Source: Ruminococcus flavefaciens (lineage in GTDB: Bacteria; Bacillota; Clostridia; Oscillospirales; Ruminococcaceae). Taken from it: a stretch of 64,000 nucleotides of DNA. Shown here piece by piece: positions 8,517 to 17,768 of the stretch. The position numbers and the translations under genes were made by a program. The stretch covers positions 1 to 64,000 of the forward strand of contig SFMO01000081.1 of the NCBI GenBank assembly GCA_004554385.1. Direction: 5' to 3'. The first letter of the stretch is position 1, and every line of letters begins with the position of its first letter. The notes under the pieces were generated by a model. It was not told where the DNA came from. It saw nothing but the letters and a program-made list of their open reading frames with translations, and did not search any database.

Positions 8517-9479
8517 ATGATACTTGCAGACAAGATAATCGAATTAAGAAAAAGACAGGGTATGTCACAGGAGGAGCTTGCCGAAAAGCTTGGAGTCAGC
8601 CGCCAGTCCGTATCCAAATGGGAGGGCGCACAGTCCACTCCCGACCTTAACCGTGTATTACAGCTTGCAGAGATATTCGGCGTCAGCACCGATACATTAT
8701 TAAAGGATACCGAGGAGCTTAACGCAGGCGCTGCTCCCGTGCAGGAAAATGCCGAGACCGAGCCGCCTCTCCGAAAGGTCTCAATGGAGGAGGCGAACAG
8801 TTTCCTTGAAGCTAACGAAAGGCACTCGTTACTCATTTCCGCGGGAGTCTTCCTTTGCATAATCTGCCTTACTCCTCTGATAGTACTTGATAATCTTACA
8901 TCTTTGGGCGACGCCATAGGAGTGCCGTTGATGTTTTTGATAGTAGCAGCAGCTGTAACGCTGTTTATCATCTCGTCACAGAGGATGAAGCGCTATGAAT
9001 ACCTTGAAAAAGAGGGGATAGACACAGAGTACGGTATTTCAGGCATGGTAACTGAAAAGAAGTCGAAGCATGAGCCTAAATACACCATGAGCATAGTTAT
9101 AGGTGTTATCCTGTTCATACTTGCTGTAGTCCCGACTATTATTATCGAGACTATTTCCGGCGAGAACAAGTATACCGAGGCGCTTGAACCCACACTGCTG
9201 TTTGTCTTTGTGGCTGTGGGAGTTGCTGTTATTACCCGTTCGTGCATAATCATGGACGGCTATAAGAAGCTCCTTGAGGAAGACGGCTTCACCCGCGAGA
9301 AAAAGTCGCGCAGCCACAAACCTAACCCTGCTTTTATTATCTATTGGTGTGTAGTCACAGCCCTGTTTATTGCAGTCAGCTTCCTCACCAACAGATGGGA
9401 CCTTACATGGCTCATATGGGTGATCGCAGGCATACTCACGCCTGTTGTGATGATTCTATTCCCCAAAAAAGAAAAATAA
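8517..9479 (+). CDS. XRE-family DNA-binding protein with membrane domain
   Basis: 320 aa. Residues 1-60 are a Cro/C1-type helix-turn-helix (LRKRQGMSQEELAEKLGVSR, then SVSKWEGAQSTPDLNRVLQL). A Glu-rich linker leads to hydrophobic pairs at about 105-150, 190-245 and 275-315, so the repressor head is probably tethered to the membrane, a form common in Firmicutes. ATG 8517 is chosen over ATG 8502 because TGGAGGGA at 8501-8508 is its ribosome site. The -35 of the next promoter overlaps its stop region, so the next gene may be transcribed both with it and alone. Target and signal are unknown. Confidence 0.8.
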   Translation: MILADKIIELRKRQGMSQEELAEKLGVSRQSVSKWEGAQSTPDLNRVLQLAEIFGVSTDTLLKDTEELNAGAAPVQENAETEPPLRKVSMEEANSFLEANERHSLLISAGVFLCIICLTPLIVLDNLTSLGDAIGVPLMFLIVAAAVTLFIISSQRMKRYEYLEKEGIDTEYGISGMVTEKKSKHEPKYTMSIVIGVILFILAVVPTIIIETISGENKYTEALEPTLLFVFVAVGVAVITRSCIIMDGYKKLLEEDGFTREKKSRSHKPNPAFIIYWCVVTALFIAVSFLTNRWDLTWLIWVIAGILTPVVMILFPKKEK

Positions 9480-9508
9480 TTGACATCCCCCTTTTCTTGT
9501 GGTATAAT
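9480..9508 (+). promoter_or_regulatory. Promoter of DUF3592-like gene
   Basis: TTGACA (9480-9485), 17-base spacer, TATAAT (9503-9508). The -35 box begins one base after the XRE gene's stop codon. Confidence 0.9.
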
Positions 9509-9529
9509 TTGCAGAAAAGGGGGATTTTT

Positions 9530-10330
9530 ATGAAAAAATATGAAAATGACAATATGAACTATGACGAGAACGGCTATTACAGCAATGATTCCGAGAACAG
9601 CGGCGAAAAAGGGGTAGCAGCTGTATTTATAAAGGTAATGAGCGTTATTCTGCTCATATGGTTTTTTGTTTCGATAATACTGATGATAGTTATAGCCAAC
9701 AGCGAAAGAGAGGAAAAAGAGTGGCTCATAGTGGTGCTTTTCTTCCAGCTTTTTGCGGTTTTCGGACTGTTTGGCTTGATTTCCGACCTTATCACAAAGA
9801 GCAGGATACAGAAGGCAATATTTGTTCCGCTTATTATAGGAGCGGGCGGCTGTATCGTGTCTTTTGTGATACATAACAGCGAGGGAGAACAGAGAGAGAA
9901 AATATTAAGGATACTGGGGGTATGCTTTCCGCTGTTATTCACTGCTGCCGGTATTTACATGTTATTCGGATCAATAAGGACGAAGTACCATACAAAAAAT
10001 ATCTGTACTGAGCTCGTAACCGCGAAATGTGTTGATATATCCACTATTTCCACTACTATAAACGGCAGGACCACATATAAATACGTTCCTACCTATGAAT
10101 ATGAGTATAATGATGAGACTTACACCTCTACAGCCTATAAAACACCTGAGCATCGTATAGTCGGAGATAACTACGAAATACTGGTAAATCCCGACAAACC
10201 AAAGGAGATATATGATCCGGCTTCGGTTGATGAAAGCACAGAAAGCATTGTGCTCAAGGCTTTGTTCTTTGTGATACTTCCAACGGCAATATCGGTTATC
10301 GGTGCCTGTTTTCTGCTCATAAAGCCATAA
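9530..10330 (+). CDS. DUF3592-like membrane protein
   Basis: 266 aa. An acidic Asn/Tyr-rich N-terminus (1-32) precedes four predicted helices (about 35-58, 65-85, 95-112, 125-145), a soluble beta-rich segment (about 155-232) and a last helix (240-264). The soluble part has the DUF3592 pattern: a Tyr-rich strand (YVPTYEYEYNDETYTS) followed by YEILVNPDKPKEIYDP. Function unknown. The start follows AAAAGGGGG and the gene has its own consensus promoter. It ends at a bidirectional terminator. Confidence 0.75.
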   Translation: MKKYENDNMNYDENGYYSNDSENSGEKGVAAVFIKVMSVILLIWFFVSIILMIVIANSEREEKEWLIVVLFFQLFAVFGLFGLISDLITKSRIQKAIFVPLIIGAGGCIVSFVIHNSEGEQREKILRILGVCFPLLFTAAGIYMLFGSIRTKYHTKNICTELVTAKCVDISTISTTINGRTTYKYVPTYEYEYNDETYTSTAYKTPEHRIVGDNYEILVNPDKPKEIYDPASVDESTESIVLKALFFVILPTAISVIGACFLLIKP

Positions 10331-10376
10331 ACGGATATTTTCCAAAAAACTGAATATGCCGCATGGATTTGCGCAA

Positions 10377-10413
10377 AACTAAAGGCAGACCAAATGGTCT
10401 GCCTTTAGTTTTT
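10377..10413. terminator. Bidirectional terminator
   Basis: AACTAAAGGCAGACC/GGTCTGCCTTTAGTT near-perfect stem with T-rich tails on both strands, between convergent genes. Confidence 0.9.
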
Positions 10414-10507
10414 AAAATAGAATATGGTCACCGAGCCTGAGATCGAAGTCTCGTAAATGTTACCTGCGATATGCCAGAGGGGGCTTCCCTCGTCTGCCTT
10501 ATTTTTA
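10414..10507. other. Unexplained GC-balanced intergenic segment
   Basis: 94 bases between the terminator and the stop of the minus-strand gene. It contains GAGATCGAAGTCTC and GAGGG-ggctt-CCCTC hairpins and a GTCTGCC that repeats the terminator stem sequence. It could be the 3' untranslated region of the minus gene or part of a small RNA; no family is recognised. Confidence 0.3.
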
Positions 10508-11722
10508 TTAAAGCTTGTTCTTTTCAGCCTCTATCATCTTGATGAGGTCGTCTACCGACATATTTGAAGGAGACTTCTTCTTTTCTTCCTGCTCGCTCTT
10601 GCTGATGATATCTGAGATATCAGGAGTACTGCTCTTCTTTGCAGGCTTTGGAGCTGCTGTTGAAGGAGCGGACTGACTTCTCAGCGGAGTAGTCTTAGGA
10701 ACGTCGTTTCTTGACATCTCTGCAAGCTGGCTCTTTGAAAGAATTCCTGTATTGTCGCTTACAGGCTCTGCAGCAGGCTGCTGAGGAACGCTTGTGTTCT
10801 TGATATTGAAAGTGCCTGTGCGCTCAGCCTCTGCGGTCTTGCGGAGCATTTCTTCTCTGAGAGCGTCTGCTGTAGGAGCTGTAGATGAAGAGCCGCCTAC
10901 ATTCTTTGCAGCAAATGTGCTTTCAGCACTTCTCTGAGCCTTGAACTGCATGGTACGCTCTCTTTCCTTCTGGTAAGGAGAGTCAGGGTTGACCTTTTTC
11001 TGGCTGAAGTTCTCGGCAATGGACATCTTCTTGCGCTCAAGCTCATTGCTTGGCTGTATCTCCTGAGATGGTTCAAAGAGAGGATTAGCGGACTTATCGT
11101 GGAGATTCTTCTTGTTCTCAGAGATAGCTCTTTGCTTTTCCTTCTCATCGTATTCGTAGAAGTCGAACTCATCATCGAAGTCGTCCTCACCCTTGCCCGA
11201 AGCAAGCTTTGCGATGAGGAAGATGACCAGAAGTATACATGGGAGAACGAGCAGGCAAATGATGCCCTTGATGCTTGCAGCGAATCTGATGAGAGCACCG
11301 AGCTCTGCACTTTCGGTGTGACCTGTACAGATAGCGGCTATGCTTTCCTTTGAGATGGAATCCTCGCTGCCAACATTTGTAGCGTCAGCGGTTATATACT
11401 TGACTGAGCCGTCCTCAGCGTTGACAACGTCGTATACGCTGAGCACCTTGAGTGTATCCGGATCGTTTGCAGGATAACAGAGGACTATGTCGCCCTTTGC
11501 AATGGTAGTATCTTTTGCGTCGGGAGATATGAGGCAGGCGCCCTTTGTGACATTGTCGCCCATGTTGTCGGATTCCTTCACGATGTAGAAGTATCTGCCG
11601 AAGAGCTTGGGAGTTTTGCCGCCCGAAAATCCTATATTTACAATGATCGAAATAACGATCAGAAGAATACAGAGTATGATAAGGACGAATTTAAGTACCG
11701 AGAAGCGTTTTTTCTTTTCCAT
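10508..11722 (-). CDS. Signal peptidase I-like membrane protein, serine apparently lost, with long cytosolic tail
   Basis: 404 aa. Helix 1 is at about 10-31, followed by an extracellular S24/S26-type domain (32-150), helix 2 at about 153-172, and a long, low-complexity, Ser/Lys/Gln-rich cytosolic tail (175-404) ending in a predicted helix (SVDDLIKMIEAEKNKL). The domain carries the signal-peptidase order VKESDNM (48-54), KGDIVLCY (76-83) and YITADATNVGSEDSI (109-123, equivalent to the TKGDANxxxD box). Where active enzymes read SGSM, this reads SDNM, so Asn53 occupies the catalytic Ser position. I infer a non-catalytic scaffold or sensor. The tail's partner is unknown. Single gene with its own promoter. 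Confidence 0.65.
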   Translation of the reverse strand: MEKKKRFSVLKFVLIILCILLIVISIIVNIGFSGGKTPKLFGRYFYIVKESDNMGDNVTKGACLISPDAKDTTIAKGDIVLCYPANDPDTLKVLSVYDVVNAEDGSVKYITADATNVGSEDSISKESIAAICTGHTESAELGALIRFAASIKGIICLLVLPCILLVIFLIAKLASGKGEDDFDDEFDFYEYDEKEKQRAISENKKNLHDKSANPLFEPSQEIQPSNELERKKMSIAENFSQKKVNPDSPYQKERERTMQFKAQRSAESTFAAKNVGGSSSTAPTADALREEMLRKTAEAERTGTFNIKNTSVPQQPAAEPVSDNTGILSKSQLAEMSRNDVPKTTPLRSQSAPSTAAPKPAKKSSTPDISDIISKSEQEEKKKSPSNMSVDDLIKMIEAEKNKL

Positions 11723-11808
11723 AATACATCACCTTTTTTTAATCTTTTTGTTGTCTTTTTTCTGTATTTTTTTGCGGTGCAGTCTGTCTTTTAAAAACTG
11801 CTTTTTCT

Positions 11809-11837
11809 ATTATACCACATAAGAATACAAATTTCAA
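11809..11837 (-). promoter_or_regulatory. Promoter of signal peptidase-like gene
   Basis: Minus strand TTGAAA (11837-11832), 17-base spacer, TATAAT (11814-11809). Confidence 0.85.
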
Positions 11838-12048
11838 ACATTTTCTAAGTTTTATATTTTAAAAATATAGAAAATTTTTCAGAACTGCAATTTTATGTAC
11901 ACTATCAACAAAATATCGCTGTATACTCCTGACCTTCGGGCGGAATGCACAATGAAATAAATGAATACAGAAGGGATAAACAAGGTTTTGTTTGGCGAAA
12001 AACTGCAATATATAAAATCAGTGGACAAATATTTGTTGAAATAACCAC
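11838..12048. other. AT-rich intergenic region between divergent promoters
   Basis: About 210 bases between the promoters of the signal peptidase-like gene and glgP. I see no open frame, operator or hairpin I would defend. Confidence 0.5.
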
Positions 12049-12077
12049 TTGAAATATCATATAAATCATAGTATAAT
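12049..12077 (+). promoter_or_regulatory. Promoter of glgP
   Basis: TTGAAA (12049-12054), 17-base spacer, TATAAT (12072-12077). The leader is about 110 bases. Confidence 0.85.
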
Positions 12078-12195
12078 TAAAATGTATACGGCTTGTAGAA
12101 TGATATAGGTCCGCATTATCATAAGTGCTGGTAGATGTATGGGGATATTATACAAGCAGTAATAACATCGCTTAGCGGCAGAATGGAGATAAGAT

Positions 12196-14601
12196 ATGGC
12201 TACAAAAAAAGCAAACCCTCTTATGGACAGGATCAAGGAAGAGTTTCCCAGAAAGCTTCAGCTCTTATACAGCGTTTCTCCAGAGGAGGCTTCCGACAAG
12301 CAGGTTTACCATGTTCTCTCTTCGATAATAGTTGAGATACTCGGTGCGAAGAGGCAGAGCTTCATCAATCATACCAACTCTGTAGGCGGCAAACAGGTAT
12401 ACTACCTTTCAATGGAGTTCCTCATGGGACGTTCACTGAAAACCAGCATATATAACCTCGAGCTTGCTGACGGCATAAAGGAAATGCTCAAGCATTACGA
12501 CATAAATCTTGACAAGATCTATGAGAATGAGCCCGATGCAGGTCTCGGAAACGGCGGTCTCGGCAGACTTGCAGCCTGCTATCTCGACGGCCTTGCAACA
12601 ACAGGCTTTCCCGCAATGGGACATTCTATCTGCTATGAGTACGGCATTTTCCAGCAGAAGCTGGAGGACGGCTGGCAAACAGAGCTTCCCGACAACTGGC
12701 TTCCCGGCGGTTCAGTATGGCTCGTTCCGAAGCCGGAGCTTTCAATAGATGTCCACTTTGAGGGCGATCTCAATGAATACTGGGACAATCAGTATCACTA
12801 TATCTCACATGTAAACTACAATACAGTAGTTGCTACACCTTATGACCTTTATGTTTCGGGCTATGGCTCTGATGGAGTATCAGTGCTTCGTCTGTGGTCT
12901 GCAAAGGCTCCGAACTTCAATATGGAAATGTTCAACAAGGGCAACTATGAGGCTGCTCTTGCACAGAACTCTATAGCAAATGCTATCTCAAAGGTGCTCT
13001 ATCCTAACGATAACCACCTTGAGGGCAAGAGCCTTCGTCTTCGCCAGCAGTACTTCCTCTGTGCGGCTTCTGTCGGCGATATCGTAAACACACATATGAA
13101 TGTTTACGGTACTCTTGAGAACCTTGCCGACAAGGTAGCTATCCACATCAACGATACCCATCCCACACTGGCTATACCGGAACTTATGAGAATACTACTT
13201 GACGACTGCGGCTACAGCTGGGAGAAATCATGGGATATCGTTACAAGAACATTTGCCTACACCAATCACACTGTAATGGCAGAGGCTCTGGAGAAATGGG
13301 ACGTTAACCTCGTCAAGACCGTTATCCCGAGAATCTTCTCCCTTATAGTTGAGATAAATAACCGTTACTGCCAGTCCCTTATGGAGAGAAACGGCGGCGA
13401 CAGTGCAAAAACTACACGTATGTCCATTATCAAGGACAATCAGATACACATGGCTACACTCTGCGTTGCGGCTTCACACAGCGTAAACGGCGTATCAAAG
13501 CTCCACTCGGAGATAATCAAGCAGTCAGTATTCCATGACGAGTACGAGAATACTCCCGAGAAGTTCAAGAACGTCACAAACGGTATCGCATACAGAAGGT
13601 GGCTGTATCAGTCAAACCCTGCCCTTACAGAGCTCCTTACCGAGACGATCGGTCCTAAGTTCATCAAGGACGGCGCAGAGCTTGAAAACTTCAGAAAGTT
13701 CCAGGACGACAAGACTGTCCTCACAAAGCTCATGGACGTCAAGAAGGAAAACAAGGAAGCCTTCGCCAAGTATGTCAGAAACGAATCAGGCATTATCCTC
13801 AATACCGACAGTATCTTCGATGTACAGGTAAAGCGTCTGCATGAGTACAAGAGACAGCACCTCAACGTAATGAATATCCTTTCGGATTATGCATATCTGC
13901 TCAACGATCCCGATGCGCCCTTCACACCAAAGACCTATATCTTTGCAGCTAAGGCAGCTCCGGGCTACTACCTTGCAAAGCAGATAATCAAGATGATATG
14001 GGCTATCTCCGAGGAGATAAGAAAGAACCCCAAGATCAGCCAGAAGCTCTCTGTAGTGTTCCTTGAGAACTACTGTGTAACTCTCTCAGAGCACCTCATG
14101 CCTGCCTCCGATGTTTCCGAGCAGATCTCCCTTGCAGGAACAGAGGCTTCAGGTACAGGAAATATGAAGCTCATGCTCAACGGCGCAGTCACACTGGGTA
14201 CTCTTGACGGAGCAAATATCGAGATCAAGGAAGCCTGCGGCGACGATAATATCGTTATCTTCGGCATGACAACTCCCGAGGTCAATGAGCTCCGCGGAAG
14301 AGGCTACAATCCTTGCGAATACTACAACAATGATGCCCGCATACGCGAGGCAATTGACCGTATGTACCACGGCATAAACGGCTGTACCTTCAACGATGTT
14401 GCAAATTCACTCAAGGACAGAGATCCTTATATGGTGCTTGCAGACTTCGACAGCTACAAGAAGGCACAGCAGTATATCACCGAGTGCTACAACGACAAAA
14501 TGAAGTGGGCTAAGATGTCTCTGAACAATATCGCAGGCGCAGGTATCTTCTCTGCTGACCGTGCTGTAACAGAGTACGCTCACAATATCTGGAATCTTTG
14601 A
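12196..14601 (+). CDS. glgP: Glycogen/starch phosphorylase (GT35)
   Basis: 801 aa, cytosolic, PLP-dependent. Releases glucose 1-phosphate from glycogen or maltodextrin ends. Family landmarks run in order: KQVYYLSMEFLMGRSL, the NEPDAGLGNGGLGRLAACYL block, HINDTHPTLAIPELMR, VKRLHEYKRQHLN, and the PLP site EASGTGNMKLMLNGA with the Schiff-base Lys at residue 658. Length is normal for short bacterial GlgP (750-830 aa). The start follows ATGGAGATAAG. It is followed by a terminator and then a GH13 gene, giving a glycogen-degrading neighbourhood. Confidence 0.96.
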   Translation: MATKKANPLMDRIKEEFPRKLQLLYSVSPEEASDKQVYHVLSSIIVEILGAKRQSFINHTNSVGGKQVYYLSMEFLMGRSLKTSIYNLELADGIKEMLKHYDINLDKIYENEPDAGLGNGGLGRLAACYLDGLATTGFPAMGHSICYEYGIFQQKLEDGWQTELPDNWLPGGSVWLVPKPELSIDVHFEGDLNEYWDNQYHYISHVNYNTVVATPYDLYVSGYGSDGVSVLRLWSAKAPNFNMEMFNKGNYEAALAQNSIANAISKVLYPNDNHLEGKSLRLRQQYFLCAASVGDIVNTHMNVYGTLENLADKVAIHINDTHPTLAIPELMRILLDDCGYSWEKSWDIVTRTFAYTNHTVMAEALEKWDVNLVKTVIPRIFSLIVEINNRYCQSLMERNGGDSAKTTRMSIIKDNQIHMATLCVAASHSVNGVSKLHSEIIKQSVFHDEYENTPEKFKNVTNGIAYRRWLYQSNPALTELLTETIGPKFIKDGAELENFRKFQDDKTVLTKLMDVKKENKEAFAKYVRNESGIILNTDSIFDVQVKRLHEYKRQHLNVMNILSDYAYLLNDPDAPFTPKTYIFAAKAAPGYYLAKQIIKMIWAISEEIRKNPKISQKLSVVFLENYCVTLSEHLMPASDVSEQISLAGTEASGTGNMKLMLNGAVTLGTLDGANIEIKEACGDDNIVIFGMTTPEVNELRGRGYNPCEYYNNDARIREAIDRMYHGINGCTFNDVANSLKDRDPYMVLADFDSYKKAQQYITECYNDKMKWAKMSLNNIAGAGIFSADRAVTEYAHNIWNL

Positions 14602-14609
14602 TAAAAAAC

Positions 14610-14644
14610 GATAAGGGGACGTTGGCTTATTCGTCCCCTTTTTA
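14610..14644 (+). terminator. Rho-independent terminator after glgP
   Basis: AAGGGGAC/GTCCCCTT stem with an 11-12 base loop, followed by TTT. It may be partial, allowing read-through into the GH13 gene 27 bases on. Confidence 0.75.
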
Positions 14645-14670
14645 ACGATGATTAACGGAGTGTTTTCAAT

Positions 14671-16560
14671 ATGAGACCTATCTATGATACATGGAATCTG
14701 GGATATAAATCAGTATTCGGAGCGGTAAGGCAGTTTGAGACCTGCCGTTTCACCATAAGACTTCCAAAGCACGTAATACCTGACTTTTCTCCTGTGCTTG
14801 TACTGTTCAGAACAGGCTTCAAGGAGCGTTTCATCAGCATGAATGAGGTGGCTGAGGAAGAGGACTGCTTTGCATATACAGCTTCCTACGACGCAAGATA
14901 TACCGACGTTCATTACTACTATTTTTCCTATACAGAGGGCGGTATCCGTCACTATATCAAGAAGATAAACGTCCATGAGGGCGGACTTGACCACGGCGAT
15001 ATGTTCCAGCTGACTGTATACAGGAGCGATTACGAGACTCCCGATTTTCTCAAGGGCGGAGTAATGTATCAGATATTTCCCGACCGCTTCTGTAACAGCG
15101 GAAAGCCAAAGGAGAATATCCCCGAGGGACGCATACTCCGTGATGACTGGGGCGGAACCCCTCTTTACAAGCCTGACGAGAACGGTCATGTATGGAACAA
15201 TGACTACTTCGGCGGAGATTTTGCAGGCATACAGTCAAAGCTACCTTACCTTAAGAGCCTCGGCGTTACCTGTATCTATCTGAACCCTATATTTGAATCC
15301 CACGAGAATCATCGATACAATACTGCTAACTACATGAAGGCAGACCCTCTCCTCGGCACTAACGATGAGTTTGAGGAACTCTGCGCAGAAGCTGAAAAGT
15401 ACGATATTTCCATAATACTCGACGGCGTATTCTCACATACAGGCGCTGACAGCGTTTACTTCAACAAGTTCGGACGCTATAAGGACGAGCTGGGTGCGTT
15501 CCAGTCTAAGGACAGCAAGTACTACGACTGGTACAGCTTCATCGATTACCCGAATGTCTATGAGGCATGGTGGGGAATAGATACCCTCCCCAACGTAAAC
15601 GAGAACAACGAGGATTACACCGAGTTCATCTGCGGCGATGAGGGTGTGCTCCGCTACTGGCTCGACAAGGGCGCGGCAGGCTACCGTCTTGATGTTGCCG
15701 ACGAACTTCCCGAGCAGTTCCTCATAAACCTCAGGAAATGCGTAAAGGGCTTTGACAAGGACAAGGTGATCATAGGCGAGGTCTGGGAGGACGCTACAAA
15801 CAAAGAGAGCTACGGTGTAAAGCGCCGCTACCTTCTCGGTGACGAGCTCGACTCCGTAATGAACTATCCCTTCCGTGAAGCCATAATGAACTTCATCAAG
15901 GGCGGCAAGCCTATCGACTTTATCAACTCTGTTATGACCATAGTTGAAAACTATCCCAAGCCGACTATAGATGTACTTATGAACTTTGTTTCTACCCACG
16001 ACATCGAAAGAGCCATCAACCGTCTTGGCGGTGATGACTGCGAGGGCAAGAGCAAGGACTGGATGGCAGAGAGATACCTTTCTCCCGAGCAGTATGCCCA
16101 CGGAAAGGAGCTTCTCAAGGCGGCAATGGCGCTGATGTTCTTCCTTCCGGGTATACCGAGCATATACTACGGTGATGAAGCAGGACTTCAGGGCTATAAG
16201 GACCCATTCAACCGCCGCTGTTTCCCATGGGGCAAGGAGGATACCGAGCTTATCGAGTATGTTTCCGAGCTCAGCCGTGTGAGAAAGTCCATACCAAATA
16301 TGATAGACGGCAGGATATACTTCGTCATCAACGAGAAGGAAACTCACGACAGCCGTCTTATAGGCTTTACACGACAGGGACGCAAGCAGGATTACATCAT
16401 ATTCGTCAACAGAAGCGGCGATGTTGTAAAGCTTGAGCACATGAGTGAGATCCTTTCGCGCTTTACTGATATACAGCCATTCTACGGCGAATTCATGGAC
16501 GACGCAATAACTGTGCTTCCATATGATTATACTATTATAAAGGCAAAATTCGTAGAATAA
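14671..16560 (+). CDS. Alpha-amylase family glycosidase, GH13 (neopullulanase/maltogenic type)
   Basis: 629 aa, no signal peptide, so intracellular. An N-terminal beta-sandwich (about 1-125, FTIRLPKH...VLFRTGFKERFISM) precedes the barrel, which starts GGVMYQIFPDRFCN, the usual opening of neopullulanase/cyclomaltodextrinase-type GH13 enzymes. Catalytic residues: nucleophile Asp341 in GYRLDVA, acid/base Glu370 in IIGEVWED, and Asp444 in VSTHDIE. It probably trims glycogen or maltodextrins for GlgP upstream; exact specificity is not readable. azlC begins 14 bases after its stop without a terminator between, so the three genes may share a transcript. Confidence 0.88.
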   Translation: MRPIYDTWNLGYKSVFGAVRQFETCRFTIRLPKHVIPDFSPVLVLFRTGFKERFISMNEVAEEEDCFAYTASYDARYTDVHYYYFSYTEGGIRHYIKKINVHEGGLDHGDMFQLTVYRSDYETPDFLKGGVMYQIFPDRFCNSGKPKENIPEGRILRDDWGGTPLYKPDENGHVWNNDYFGGDFAGIQSKLPYLKSLGVTCIYLNPIFESHENHRYNTANYMKADPLLGTNDEFEELCAEAEKYDISIILDGVFSHTGADSVYFNKFGRYKDELGAFQSKDSKYYDWYSFIDYPNVYEAWWGIDTLPNVNENNEDYTEFICGDEGVLRYWLDKGAAGYRLDVADELPEQFLINLRKCVKGFDKDKVIIGEVWEDATNKESYGVKRRYLLGDELDSVMNYPFREAIMNFIKGGKPIDFINSVMTIVENYPKPTIDVLMNFVSTHDIERAINRLGGDDCEGKSKDWMAERYLSPEQYAHGKELLKAAMALMFFLPGIPSIYYGDEAGLQGYKDPFNRRCFPWGKEDTELIEYVSELSRVRKSIPNMIDGRIYFVINEKETHDSRLIGFTRQGRKQDYIIFVNRSGDVVKLEHMSEILSRFTDIQPFYGEFMDDAITVLPYDYTIIKAKFVE

Positions 16561-16574
16561 ACGGTGAACAGGAA

Positions 16575-17279
16575 TTGAAAAAAAATTTTTTGCGCGGAAT
16601 GTCACATGGGATACCGATATGTCTCGGATACTTATCGGTATCCTTTGGTTTTGGCATATTAGCGGTCAAAGCAGGACTTTCCGTATTTCAGGCGGCACTT
16701 ATATCCGCCACAAATCTTACATCAGCAGGACAGAAGGCGGGACTTGACGTTATTGCGGCAGGGGGCACTATCATTGAGATGGTGCTTTTACAGCTCACCA
16801 TAAATATAAGATACTCACTTATGGCATTGTCACTTTCACAGAAGCTGGACAAGAGCTTCACTACTCCCCACAGATTTCTGGCTTCATACGGCATAACAGA
16901 CGAGATATTCGCCGTCTGCTCGGCACAGAAGGAGGCTCTCACCCCTGCGTATATGTACGGAATGATATTCATATCCGCAGTGGGCTGGGTAACAGGTACA
17001 GCCTTGGGAGCGGCGGCAGGAGAGCTTCTTCCTGCGGCAGTCAGCACAGCTATGGAGATAGTCCTCTACGGAATGTTCATAGCCATAGTGATACCGCCTG
17101 CAAAGAAACAGCACGGAGTGCTGTTTGCGGCAGTCATAGCGGCGGCGCTCAGCGTTATTTTCAGATTTGCAGTGCCTGCACTCAGTGAGGGCTTTGCAAT
17201 GATAATCTCTGCAGTTGCGTCCGCACTTCTTGCGGCACTGATTTTCCCTGTAAAGGAAGAAGAGGAGGCGGCTGCATGA
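16575..17279 (+). CDS. azlC: AzlC-family branched-chain amino acid permease
   Basis: 234 aa, about seven to eight membrane helices. With AzlD it forms a branched-chain amino acid exporter of the AzlCD type. The N-terminus (RGMSHGIPICLGYLSVSFGFG) and TNLTSAGQKAGLD match AzlC. The start is uncertain: TTG 16575 has AGGA almost abutting it, and ATG 16599 lacks a good ribosome site; I keep TTG because family members begin about there. azlD overlaps its end by 4 bases (ATGA). Confidence 0.9.
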   Translation: MKKNFLRGMSHGIPICLGYLSVSFGFGILAVKAGLSVFQAALISATNLTSAGQKAGLDVIAAGGTIIEMVLLQLTINIRYSLMALSLSQKLDKSFTTPHRFLASYGITDEIFAVCSAQKEALTPAYMYGMIFISAVGWVTGTALGAAAGELLPAAVSTAMEIVLYGMFIAIVIPPAKKQHGVLFAAVIAAALSVIFRFAVPALSEGFAMIISAVASALLAALIFPVKEEEEAAA

Positions 17280-17575
17280 GCATAGCGATATACATAGCGG
17301 TAATGGCAGGCGTAACCTACCTCATACGTATGCTTCCCTTTGCATTTTTCCGCAGAAAGATAAAGTCACAGTTTTTCAGGAGTTTCCTGTACTACATACC
17401 ATATGCGGTACTCAGCGCAATGACTATACCTGCAATATTCTACACCACCCACAATATATGGACGGCTGTGGCAGGTACTGCAATAGCACTTGTACTGGCA
17501 TTTTTGGAGATGCCTCTCATTGTGGTAGCTCTTGCGGCTTCAGCAGCGGCATTCATTGTCGGACTTTTTATGTGA
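17276..17575 (+). CDS. azlD: AzlD-family small membrane subunit
   Basis: 99 aa, three to four helices, with the family opening TYLIRMLPFAFFRRKIKS and YIPYAVLSAMTIPAIFY. Partner of AzlC in branched-chain amino acid export; the ATGA overlap implies translational coupling. A strong terminator follows, separating the pair from the phage-derived genes. Confidence 0.9.
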   Translation: MSIAIYIAVMAGVTYLIRMLPFAFFRRKIKSQFFRSFLYYIPYAVLSAMTIPAIFYTTHNIWTAVAGTAIALVLAFLEMPLIVVALAASAAAFIVGLFM

Positions 17576-17616
17576 TGTGCACGGAAGTTGATTCTGAACA
17601 TCTATACAAAACAGAT

Positions 17617-17646
17617 AAAGGCAGCTGATTTGTCAGCTGCCTTTTT
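17617..17646 (+). terminator. Rho-independent terminator after azlD
   Basis: AAAGGCAGCTGA-tttg-TCAGCTGCCTTTTT stem. It marks the left border of the phage-derived cassette. Confidence 0.92.
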
Positions 17647-17768
17647 GTGTATTCATACAAAGTGAAAAAATTTTTTTCTGAAATTCAACGTGTTTGCGTT
17701 GAAAAAGACCTCTTTACGGCGCTTATATGAACGGTGGTTCGCAAGTGTCCGAAAGGAGGTCATATTTT

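Noticed and set aside
15433..16605. 390-codon frame antisense to the GH13 gene
   Set aside because: The plus strand has all GH13 catalytic motifs; no promoter or ribosome site on the antisense.
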